The translations under genes were made by a program, and so were the position numbers. From NCBI GenBank assembly GCA_015179125.1, contig WHVA01000005.1:124001-188000 (forward strand): DNA of 64,000 nucleotides, in the 5' to 3' direction. A model generated the notes under the pieces. That model saw only the letters and a program-made list of their open reading frames with translations, did no database searches and was not told the origin of the DNA. The stretch's first letter is position 1; each line of letters starts with the position of its first letter. Source of the stretch: Gautieria morchelliformis. Its lineage: Eukaryota; Basidiomycota; Agaricomycetes; Gomphales; Gomphaceae. Shown in pieces: positions 22,117 through 31,853 of the stretch.

Positions 22117-23347
22117 ATGTCCATGATAACTCGTTCTCGCACCCTTCGGGGTATCTCAGAACAGCGACGTTTCTCGGAAGCCCCCGATGACTCACCCCCG
22201 TCCCCGGGGATACCCCTCGCAGACCCCGCCGAGCCTAGTAACAAAGGCAAAGGTAGGGCTAACCTCGGTGACCCTTCAGGTGATCCAGGTGATGGCTCTA
22301 GAAGTTCTGACAACGATCGGGACCTCCCCAACCTTCCGCCCGAGGACCTCGGTGACCTCGAGGACAACGAGCTTATGCGTCGAGTGTTCATCAAACTCGC
22401 GAAACCTCGCGAATCCGAAGCACGAGCCAAGGTCAAGGAACCAGATAGTTATGACGGTACTGACCAAGCCAAGCTTCGCACTTTCTTCCTTCAATGTGTA
22501 CTCAACTTCAGAGATCGCCCCACCGCGTTCAAGACTGGGGCCTCAAAGGTGCAGTATGCTATTTCTTACCTGTCCGGCTCGGCTCTGCAATATTTCGAGC
22601 CGGCGATCCTCGGCGAAGTCCAACCCGAGCCAGATTGGCTCGAGGACTGGGACAGCTTCAAGGCCGAGCTCGAGCTTAACTTCGGCCCATACGACAACGC
22701 GGCCCAAGCCGAGATTGACCTCGAGAAGATCGTTATGAAAGAGCACCACAAGGCCGCGCGATTCTTTATCGACTTCGCCCGAGCTTCGACTCGGACTCAG
22801 TGGAACGACGCGGCCCTCCGACACTTTGCCTATAAGGGCTTGGCCAAACGAATCAAGGACGACTTACTTCACTTCCCTCGATTCCGCAGCCTCGCCGAGC
22901 TTAGGAACTTCGCGCTGGAATGCGATAGCCGTTACTGGGAGCGAAAGGAATACGACGCCATGATCAATGGTCGTAGCTCCCAGCCTGCACGCACCCTAAT
23001 CAGTCCAGTAGCAATGCCACTAACAACCACCAGCCTTCCAGTGGTTCCAATAACAATAAGAACCGCAACAAGACTAACAACAGCGGCAAGGGTTCCAACA
23101 ACAACAACTCTTCGAACAACAAGAGCCAGCCCGACATTTCGAGCAAACTCGGAAGGATGGCAAACTGCTTCCCGAGGAGCGCCAACGTCGGGTCGACCAA
23201 GGCCTTTGTCTGCTTTGCGGCACCAAAGGTCACGTCGTCAAGGACTGCCCGAAGAACAAGTCTACCAATAGTAGCGGTTCTAAAGGTCGGGCAACGAAGA
23301 CCCCTAACGAGGGGACTTCGGCCTCCATTACGGAGGTGAAAAAATAG
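22117..23347 (+). pseudogene. Gypsy-2 Gag with two single-base deletions
   Basis: It starts at ATG 22117 after the LTR. An acidic Pro/Asp-rich N-terminus is followed by the capsid-like region aligned with Gypsy-1 (KEPDSYDGTDQAKLRTFF, FGPYDNAAQAEIDLEKI, CDSRYWERKEYDAM). Near 22993 one base is missing before an Asn/Ser-rich stretch, and near 23151 another before a DGKLLPEE segment. The CCHC knuckle CLLCGTKGHVVKDC is at about 23212-23253. The frame ends in KK-stop at 23345-23347 after six A residues. A functional copy elsewhere would presumably have both frames restored. Confidence 0.85.
23339..23347 (+). promoter_or_regulatory. Putative -1 frameshift site, Gypsy-2 gag/pol
   Basis: Six A residues (23339-23344) precede the gag TAG. 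The -1 frame stays open from here into the protease. The match to Gypsy-1 at 18517-18526 argues for function. Confidence 0.55.
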
Positions 23348-26300
23348 GTAGCAACCTCGGAACCACACGATCCGAGGATTGCGGTAACCTCACCCGTGTG
23401 CTCAGACTCAGCGCCGCTTCTCATTCATTGTCCAAAGATTCCCTTAATGTAGATCTAACCTCGCCTTCGCTGCCCAACGTCGCTTTTGTTGCATTAGTTG
23501 ACTGCGGGTCCTCAGACTGTTTTATTGAATCCAGATTTGTCCAGAAGTACTCCATGCCTGCTTATCCTGTCTCTCCTATACCCTTGAAACTATTTGACGG
23601 TAGTACTAACACTACCATTACCCAAGCTCTAGACCTCTGCATTTGCTTTCCGACCGGCGAACAACAATGGGTTACCTTCTACGTAACCTCGCTCAGTATT
23701 ACTTTCAAGACCATCGACCTAACAACGACTCCAGCGACCCCGGCGACGTCAGCCCACTCAGCTTCGGCTACGACTTCGACCTCGCCTACGGCATCTTCGT
23801 CACCGCCTCCGACCTCGCTTCCGAAATTGCAAGCACCCCTCGTTTCCCTAATCAATGCACCCGCTTTCATGCGCGCATCTAGATTGGAAGGGTCCGAAGT
23901 GTTTCAGCTCAATTTGGCTTCGCCTGAGCTCCTCGCCAGAGGGGCAACATCGGGAGGAAGCTCTTCCGAGCTTCCTGAGAACGTTAAGAAACATGTTCCC
24001 GAAGTATATCACGAATTTGCAGATGTGTTCAGCAAAGCACGCGCTGACACTCTAGCTCCCCACCGACCTCACGATATCAAAATCAACCTCGAAGAAGGGA
24101 CCTCGCCACCTATCGGTCCCATCTACTCTCTCTCAGCTTCCGAACTCAAAGCACTTCGCGAGTTCATCGACGAGCATTTAAACATCGGTTTCATCCGACC
24201 TTCACGCTCGCCTCATGGTGCACCGGTATTGTTCGTTCGCAAAAAAGATGGCTCACTTCGGTTGTGTGTCGACTTCCGAGGTTTGAACAAAATCTCAAAA
24301 AAAGATCGGTATCCATTGCCATTGATTGCTGACTTACTTGATGCTCCAAAGAATGCTCGCATCTATACGAAAATTGACCTTCGTCACGCTTACCACCTCG
24401 TACGGGTGGCCGAGGGTGACGAATGGAAGACCGCCTTCAGGACTCGCTATGGGTCTTTCGAATGGTTGGTCATGCCATTTGGTCTCACTAATGGCCCTGC
24501 TGCCTTCCAGAGATTCATGAACGAGGTGTTCGCCGACCTTTTGGACGTTTGTGTGGTGGTATACTTGGATGACATTCTAATCTACTCCAGTGACCCCTCC
24601 AAACATGTTGAACATGTCAAGGAAGTCTTGCGACGACTACGACTCAACAACCTCTTCGCCAAAGAAGACAAATGCGAGTTCCATCGCGACTCGGTTGAAT
24701 TCCTCGGCTACATACTCTCTCCCGAGGGCCTCACTATGGCAGATGACAAAGTAAAGGTCATTCAAGACTGGCCTGAACCTCGCAAAGTTCGCGACATCCA
24801 ATCCTTCCTCGGCTTCGCCAACTTCTACCGACGTTTCATTCACAACTACTCCGACATCACCATTCCTCTCACCCGACTTACCCGCAAGGGTACCCCTTGG
24901 AATTTTTCCGAGGATTGTCGACGGGCTTTCAACCTGTTGAAGAGGGCGTTCACTACCGCCCTATCCTTACTCACTGGATTCCTGACCTTCCACTGATCGT
25001 AGAGACTGATGCATCAGATTATGCCTTAGCGGCAATCTTATCACTGCGAACCTCGGAAGGCGAACTTCATCCTGTCGCTTTCCACTCCCGCACATTCACC
25101 TCTACCGAGCTCAACTACGATGTTCACGACAAGGAGCTCCTCGCCATTTTTGAAGCCTTTCAACGCTGGCGACACTACCTAGAGGGCTCAGGCGACCCAG
25201 TCGACGTTATCACCGATCACAAAAACCTCGAATACTTTTCAACTACGAAGCTCTTGACCCGTTGACAAGCCCGGTGGTCGGAATACCTTTCCCAGTTCAA
25301 CCTCGCCATACGCTTCCGACCTGGTCGCCTCGGAACGAAGCCTGACTCTCTCACTAGACGATGGGACGTCTACCTTAAAGAGGGGAATAGCGACTATGCC
25401 ACCATAAACCCGCAGAACCTACGGCCAGTGTTTACTCAGCACCAGCTGGCATCGTCCCTTAGAGCTACTAACCTCGCTCCCATCGTACTCCGAGCCGCTT
25501 CACTGCTTGATACCGAGCAGATCCGAGCTGACATACTAGCAAACCTCCCCTCGGACCCCATAGCCAAGTCGCACCTCGGCTTGGTTAATGACCCGAGGTG
25601 GACCACAGACCCCGAGGGATTTCTCAAACTTGACAACCGAACCTATGTTCCAGGGGCCCAAGACCTTCGACTTCGCATCCTGCAATACAAGCACGATCAC
25701 ATCCTCTCGGGACACTTCGGGGTCAACAAGACCTTGGAGCTGATCCGACGAGACTATACTTGGCCGGGGATTAGATCCTTTGTCAAGGAATATTGCAAGA
25801 CGTGTACCACTTGTATGCGAAGCAAGCCGCAACGTCACAAACCCTATGGTCTCCTCAAACAACTTCCTGTTCCCGAGAAACCTTGGAATTCCATATCTAT
25901 GGATTTCATTGAGCAACTCCCCCCTTCGTCCGAGTTCACCTCCATCCTAGTGATTGTTGACCGCTTCACTAAGCAGGTGATCTTCATTCCAACCACAGAC
26001 AAGATAACCTCGCAAGAGCTCGCTCACCTCTTCGTCCTTCATGTCTTTTCAAAGCATGGAGTTCCCTCGCACGTCACCTCGGACAGGGGTTCCGAGTTCG
26101 TCTCGCATTTCTGGCGTTCTCTAGGGAAAGCCTTGGACATGCGGTTGCATTTCACCTCGGGATATCATCCCGAGGGTGACGGTCAGACCGAGCGTGCTAA
26201 CCAAACTTTGGAACAGTACCTCAGGATCTATTGCAACTATCAGCAGTCCAATTGGGCTTCGCTCCTTCCCCTAGCCGAGTTCGCTTACAACAACGCGCCT

Positions 26301-26981
26301 AGCGCAACCACCGGCGTCTCCCCATTCTTTGCCAATAAAGGCTACCATCCGAACCTCGCAGTTCACCCCGAGCGCGACCTCGCCTCGGCACGAGCCCGAG
26401 ACTTCGTGGTTGACCTGGACGAGCTTCACCAAGAACTTCGCCACGCCATCCTCGAGGCTCAGAAAACTTACCAAGCCTCGGCCGATGTTCGTCGCAAGCC
26501 CGCTCCTGATTTCCAAGTAGGATCCCTCGCCTTTGTGAAGGCACAGTACTTTCGAACAACTCGGCCTACCAAGAAGCTCGCCGAGAAGTTCTTGGGTCCT
26601 TTTGAAATCATTTCCCGAGCGGGTACTCACTCCTTCACCCTTCGACTTCCAGAACACATGCATTCAGTCCATCCGGTCTTCCACGTATCTATGCTCGAAC
26701 CAGCCTCGCCCAACACCATACCAAACCGAGTTCAGCCGCCTCCGCCCCCAGTCGTTATCGACGGCGAACCCGAGTTCGAGGTTTCCGAAATCCTCGACTC
26801 GAAGATCGATAATAGACGCAAGAGCTGCAAATTACTCTACCTTGTTAGGTGGACTGGTTACGAAGGTACTGACGAAGAAACCTCGTGGATCCTCGCTTCC
26901 GAGCTTGATCATGCCTCGGAGCTGGTCACGGATTTCCATGACTCTTACCCGGGCAAGCCCGGCCCTTTGACTGCTCTATGA
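23345..26981 (+). pseudogene. Gypsy-2 pol with chromodomain, three lesions
   Basis: Protease has VDCGSSDCF, but about 20 residues around the LGHNWL motif are missing near 23695 compared with Gypsy-1. Reverse transcriptase is complete (VVVYLDDILIYSS). A frameshift falls near 24960, just before the RNase H motif [13 protein letters not shown] at 25263-25265 sits where Gypsy-1 has CGT CAA (LTR-Q), probably from CGA. Integrase is intact: zinc site CKTCTTCMRSK, acids in SMDFIEQL, TSDRGSEF and GDGQTERANQTLEQ. The C-terminus carries a chromodomain (YLVRWTGYEGTDEETSWI), which in chromoviruses steers insertion to modified chromatin. The gene ends 126 bp before the convergent antisense gene. Confidence 0.9.
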
Positions 26982-27022
26982 TCATTTTCCTTTGTTAACC
27001 CCCATGACCCCAGTAGTTAGAT

Positions 27023-27042
27023 AAAAAAAAAAAAAAAAAAAA
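27023..27042 (+). other. A20 tract between convergent genes of Gypsy-2
   Basis: A run of 20 A residues lies between the pol stop (26981) and the end of the antisense gene (27108). It is not at an element end, so it is not a LINE tail; it may mark polyadenylation or simple slippage. Confidence 0.6.
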
Positions 27043-27107
27043 CCCTCGCATCGAACAACAAAAAATCGATAAAAAACCAAGAAAAGCCTATTATTCCATT
27101 TACTAGT

Positions 27108-28242
27108 TCACTCCACCATCCTCATATCCTCTCCTCGCTCCCTCGCTCCCTCACCTGACTCCTCCTCATTACTACTACTACTTCGCTCCACCAGACCCCC
27201 ATGTCCCCCATGATCTGCCAAGTCTCTCGCCCCCTGCATCCGCTTCAAATAATTCCGCCTCCTCCTTATCCTCATGAACTCCACATCCGCCCTGTTCATC
27301 CTGTCATTCGCAGCCCTAAACTCCCCTAGCAACTCGCACACCCTCTCCCCAACCTCGCCAACCTTCTGTCCCACATCCCTCACCGCCGCTATCAACTCCC
27401 TCATCTCCGCACTTCGCTCCGATCTTTTCGTCTTCTTGTCCTTTTTCGCCCTCCGACCTCCAACCTCGGTTTCCTCCCCTCAGTCTGCCTCGCTTCCCGA
27501 CCTCTGTCTCCTCACGCTGCCTCACTTCCCCAGTCTCCTTACCCTTCTCCTCGCTCAACCTCGCTTCCATCCGCTCTACCCTCATCTCGAGGTTCCTCTC
27601 GACCCAATCACTCGAGTCGTCGTCCTCTGCAACTTCGTCCTGAACCTTGGCCTTTTCCTCGGCCTCGGTCCATCCTCGGCCTCCTCGCTCCTCGCTCGCT
27701 TCTTGCTCGCGGTACCCGCCTGACCCTTGCCTGGGGTTGCCTTGCTGCGGCGACCTTGGGCGATACTACAACCCAAGGAACGGGTCCTGCACCACACGCA
27801 GGCACCCTGGTCGGCGAGGCCGAAGTCGAGACTAACGGCCCGAAGGCACGTATAGTCGCGCTCTTCGCAGCGCGCGCACCTCGCCTCGGCCTTGGTCGCG
27901 AGCTGCCACTCGCGAGGTCCCCCGTCGGCGAGCTTGTACCCGTATAGGGACAAGTCGGTCGGGTGGTAGGAGAATAACATGCGCTTATACTAGACGAATC
28001 AGCAGCATCCATGACTAGACAACAAGGGTACTCACCTTCTTTCCACTCGGCCCTTCCTGCCACGGCTGCCGCATGTCGATGGCACCAGTGTCATCGATTT
28101 GCAGGACGCCAACCTTGGGTCGATCCTCGGGCATAACCTCGCCCGAGGCTCCGTTCTCCTCAGACAACAAAGTCTGGTCGAACGCGTTGTTCACGCTGTT
28201 CTCGTCGACGGCTGAGCTGAAGAGGGCTTGAGGGCGCACCAT
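27108..28242 (-). pseudogene. Gypsy-2 antisense Zn2Cys6-like gene
   Basis: Exon 1 starts at ATG 28242 and ends at a GTGAGT donor near 28034. A 52-nt intron follows, then exon 2 from about 27980. Exon 2 has the binuclear zinc-cluster spacing C-X2-C-X6-C-X15-C-X2-C-X6-C (CARCEERDYTC, then CVWCRTRSLGC), followed by basic stretches (KKRARSE, RKRPRFR). The reading then passes through three frames, with likely single-base lesions near 27670 and 27470. The C-terminal part is helical (RMEARLSEEK, then MRELIAAVRDVGQ) and ends at 27108. Position, orientation, zinc motif and helical tail match the gene at 29827-31074 in Gypsy-1, but overall similarity is low. It could bind DNA, in the manner of fungal zinc-cluster factors. 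Confidence 0.65.
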
Positions 28243-28414
28243 ATTAGTTGGCAATGGGGTTCGCTGCCTCCTACCCACCCTTTTATCCAACCTCGGCTAC
28301 GATTTAAGCTTCGCCTTTCCGGCTACTTAACATCGGACCGAGATCTAGATTCAAGGATAGGCGAACCCTGTTCACATTACGGCCTCGAGGGTCTCGGCCA
28401 TGAGGGGGGAATAC

Positions 28415-28976
28415 TGTAAGGACCCGGCCTTTGGCCGGCTACTTACCGGTAGAACCTTCTTCCGAGCCCGAGCCTTGTGATATTCATGCCCGAGTACATA
28501 TGATACTTATCCGTGCCCGAGCCCGATCCCGAGCTTGAACTCATATCCGACCTTGATCCCATGCCCGTATCCCCCTTAGTTACTGATTCCGCTCCATCAC
28601 GCATCATTCGTATATTACCTCGCCCTGACCTCGGTCTCCTGACCTCGCCCTGACCTCCACTAATCTGTTCGCCCCTGACTTGCACCTCGTCCGTATATAA
28701 CCCCCTTGTATGCATTCCTACTCCTCAGTCTGAAAATCAACTATCGTGTCCCTTCGATCCCTAGCTAGTTTCTACGCCTCGCCTCTTAAGCTAGAACCTC
28801 GCCTCTTATTCGTTTACCTCCGAAGTTGGGACTCGTGCGTAGGGTCGGCGCAGCACATAAGCTGAAGCCAAGTCCCTCTCCGACTTCCCCATCCAAACCT
28901 CGCCCTGTAACCTCGGACCTTGACTCGGGTCTCGTCCCCGACCTCGGTCAACCTTACGACGGATCGTATCGTAACA
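28415..28976 (+). repeat. Gypsy-2 3' LTR
   Basis: 562 bp, the same as the 5' LTR except for one extra C in a C-run. Confidence 0.95.
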
Positions 28977-28981
28977 CCGAC

Positions 28982-29698
28982 CTTCTTCCGCTCGCGGAAT
29001 TTGCCTACAACAATGCGCCTTCCGCTACCACCGGAATTTCGCCCTTCTACGCCAACAAGGGCTACCACCCGAATCTCGCCATCCACCCTGAACGCGACCT
29101 CGCCTCTGCAAGAGCCCAAGATTTCATTGTGGAACTCGACGACCTTCACCAACACCTCCGAGAGAACATCTCCGCTGCACAAAAGAGATACCAAACTTCC
29201 GCCAATCAGAAATGACTTCCGCAACCGGCATTCGAGATAGGCGACAAAGTCTTTGTCAAAGCTGAAAACTTCCGCACCACTCGCCCCTCGAAGAAGCTCT
29301 CTGAAAAATACCTTGGCCCTTACGAGATCATCGCTAAGGCCGGCAGTCGTTCTTTCACTCTCAGACTTTCTGACAATATGTGCGCAGTACATCCGGTATT
29401 CCATGTCTCCATGCTTGAGCCAGCAGTTCCGAATACAATTCTGAATCGAGATCAACCTCCGCCTCCGCCAGTCATCATCGACGGAGAACTGGAATATGAG
29501 ATCTCAGAAATTCTCAGCTCCAAGCTCGACAGGCGATACCGCTGCCAACTCCAGTACCTGGTCAAGTGGGCAGGCTACGAAAACACCGATGAAGAGACGT
29601 CCTGGATTTCTGCCATGGAACTAGACCACGCCTCTGACCTCGTCTCTGATTTCCACAAGTCTTATCCTGATAAGCCTGGCCCCATTTCCGCACCTTAG
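28982..29698 (+). pseudogene. Gypsy-1 pol, integrase C-terminus and chromodomain
   Basis: The frame resumes directly after the CCGAC duplication with LLPLAEFAYNNAPSATTG, the same point reached in intact Gypsy-2. A TGA at about 29212-29214 (probably CGA to TGA) lies before LPQPAFEIGDKVFVK. The GPY-like region (KYLGPYEII), the HPVFHVSMLEP motif and the chromodomain (YLVKWAGYENTDEETSWI) follow, ending at 29698. Confidence 0.9.
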
Positions 29699-29826
29699 TC
29701 ACTTCCGACCTCATTTCCGATCCCCCATTGTTTTCTTACAGTTCTCAAGTCATTGTCAAAATCCGATTAATTTCCACTATACTATTCCCGACATTTCAAG
29801 AAATTGTCTACAAGACCCCTCGACCC

Positions 29827-31074
29827 CTACTCCTCCCTCATCGTTTCCACCTTGCCCTCGTTCTCCGCTTCCGGACCTTCTTCCGCATGCCCTATCCTCA
29901 CGTTCACCAACTCAGTCCCCACCCTCGCTTCTGCCCTTTGGCTCGTACCCGCTTCCGCCTCGTTCTCCTGCTCCTGCATGCGCACCTCCATGCGATCCCA
30001 GAGCATGTCGTTCCACCACCGGAACTCCCGTTTAAATTGCTCCAAAACCGTCGACATGATGGTCATTTGGTTCTGGAACGACAGCAACTGCTGTTCCTGA
30101 ACCACCGCCATCTCCGCAAGGAGATTCCGGATCCCGCGTTGGGTTTTCTGGATACCCCTCAACGAATTGGCGGTGTCGAATAACAGCGACACCATGGAGA
30201 AGCGGTTGAGTACCGCTGTCTCCGAGTTCCCGGTCACCGGAAATCCTTCCGAGGTTTTTTTCCCGCTGGGTCCCGGTTTCGACTTGGAGGTTTCAGGCCC
30301 CTCGGTCTCGACCCTGCGTCTTTTCCTTTCCACCCTCGCGGCGCAACCGTCCATGACGCAGCGCCTCTTCTTGTCTCGGCACTGTTCGCAGGAGGTCTCC
30401 CGCGGATTTTTGGACCACACGCAATCCAGCCCCTTGGTTTCGCATGGGTCGCACGGGGCTTTCTCTTCCTCGTCATCGTCCCTCGTTTTCCGCTTCTTCA
30501 TCGCGGGATTCTCTGGCCCCAACTCCCGCAACTCCAGTATCCGGGCCATCTTCTCCTTCCGAGCCTGCTGGAACTCGTCCGCCCTCCGTTTCCGCTCCGC
30601 AACAATGTTCAGCATGGGAGCAACTCCCTTTTGCTTCCCCTTGCTCTCCGGAGGCGGTGTGCCTTCCGCTGTGCTTTCCGCTTCCGACTCCCCCTCGGAT
30701 TCTACGACCCTCTGGCAGTTCTTTCCGTGAGCTCCGGAAACACCTCACACGACATTTCCGACTCACCTGGGATTTCCCTGCCTTTTCCACCGCGGCCTTG
30801 TCCTCTGCAGCTTTTTGGCTGCGTCCCGTTTCCGTTGTTCCTCGCGGAGACGTGACTCCTCCTCGCGGCATTTACGTTCCCGTTCCTCCTTCTGCTTCCG
30901 CTCCTGGTCCCGACACTCCTGTTCCCTGCGCTCCTCCTCCAGCCGTTCCTTCTCTTTCTGTGCAGCTTCCTCGGCCGCTTGCTTTTCCGCCAGCTTCTTC
31001 TGTGTGAGAAGATGGTTGGAATATTTCTGCATTTCGGCACTGGACATCTTTGAGAGGTCAGGTTGGGAGTTCAT
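29827..31074 (-). pseudogene. Gypsy-1 antisense Zn2Cys6-like gene
   Basis: Exon 1 starts at ATG 31074 and encodes a long charged coiled coil (about 80 residues rich in E, K, R, Q). A one-base lesion in a T5/A5 run at 30812-30816 shifts the frame. A GTGAGT...CCAG intron of 55 nt (about 30711-30765) leads into the main frame. That frame has an acidic/Pro region, a basic block (MKKRKTRDDDEEEK) and C-X2-C-X6-C-X10-C-X2-C-X6-C (CDPCETKGLDC, CEQCRDKKRRC), the exact spacing class of the fungal Zn2Cys6 cluster. RKRRR and a helical C-terminus follow, ending 129 bp from the pol stop. Apart from the A-run lesion the frame is open. It is transcribed, if at all, against the element's genomic RNA. Confidence 0.7.
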
Positions 31075-31193
31075 GGTGGCTAGGATGAAGACGGGTTTGC
31101 TTCCTGCCTATCTTTCTAACTCCGACGCGTTTGTTCACAAGTCACGTGATCCGACCTGTGGTCTCGCGGGGCTCGCCCTTAGAAGGGAGATAC

Positions 31194-31848
31194 TGTTATG
31201 ACCGTTCATTTCCGACTTCCGACCTTCAGTTCCGCAACACTTTCCGCCCCTCCGATATTTCCGACATTCCGCCCCTTGTTCTATTCCCTTGTTCTTTCGA
31301 CTCTATTACTCGGACCCACCGGACCCGCTTCATCGTTCATCAAGACCATATGTCCGGCCCTCCTTGTGTTTAGTTGTCAGATATGTTTTCCCGACCCCTT
31401 GTTCTTTGCCATTGTTTTACCTTACCCTGAACCCCCCTTGTAGTCCCATTGTTCCCAATTAGTTAGTTCCCACGCATTGTCTATTCGACTTCCGCTTCCC
31501 CCAGAATTTTCTTAGTACTACCCCATTACCTGTTGTCTCAGCTCTTTGTATAAAAGCCTGTCATGTATGTCTGTTATTCTGCAATCAGATAATCACCTTC
31601 GATACTTGATTTCCCTCGCTCCATCTCCTGTTCTTAGCACAGCGAGTCTAGCAAGACCTCGGTCTCTCCACCTTCCGTCTTCCGCCTCAATTCTGCCTCA
31701 AGTTCCTACTAAATCTTCAGTTCAGTATATTCCGACTTCCGACCCATTTCCGAAATACCTAGGACGATAGTTCATTGGGGGCGCAACCTACAAGTTGAAG
31801 CCGCTGTCCTTTCCAGTTCCGACTTAGTGGAAATCTCGATACGTAACA
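31194..31848 (+). repeat. Gypsy-1 3' LTR
   Basis: 655 bp, with about nine substitutions from the 5' LTR. It is preceded by the purine-rich AGAAGGGAGATAC. Confidence 0.95.
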
Positions 31849-31853
31849 AGAGT

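Larger units (their letters stand above)
21512..28976 (+). mobile_element. Gypsy-2, young chromodomain LTR retrotransposon with antisense gene
   Basis: The LTRs (561 and 562 bp) differ by a single-base indel, and the target duplication CCGAC (21507-21511 and 28977-28981) is exact. The element lies inside the integrase region of Gypsy-1 and has the same plan, including the convergent minus-strand gene at its 3' end. The purine tract GAGGGGGGAATAC precedes the 3' LTR. Despite near-identical LTRs, gag, pol and the antisense gene all carry frameshifts and pol has a nonsense codon. CCTCG is over-represented on the plus strand from end to end. Confidence 0.95.
16396..31848 (+). mobile_element. Gypsy-1, chromodomain LTR retrotransposon with antisense gene
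   Basis: Both 655-bp LTRs, TG...CA ends and the target duplication AGAGT (16391-16395 and 31849-31853) are intact. Excluding nested Gypsy-2 the element is about 8.0 kb. Order: gag, protease, reverse transcriptase, RNase H, integrase, chromodomain, then a convergent minus-strand gene. The LTRs differ at about nine positions (1.4%), fewer than those of the host Copia-1, as nesting requires. TTCCG is greatly over-represented on the plus strand throughout. Confidence 0.95.

Noticed and set aside
27023..27042. A20 run as a LINE tail
   Set aside because: It lies inside Gypsy-2 between two convergent genes with no LINE sequence next to it.
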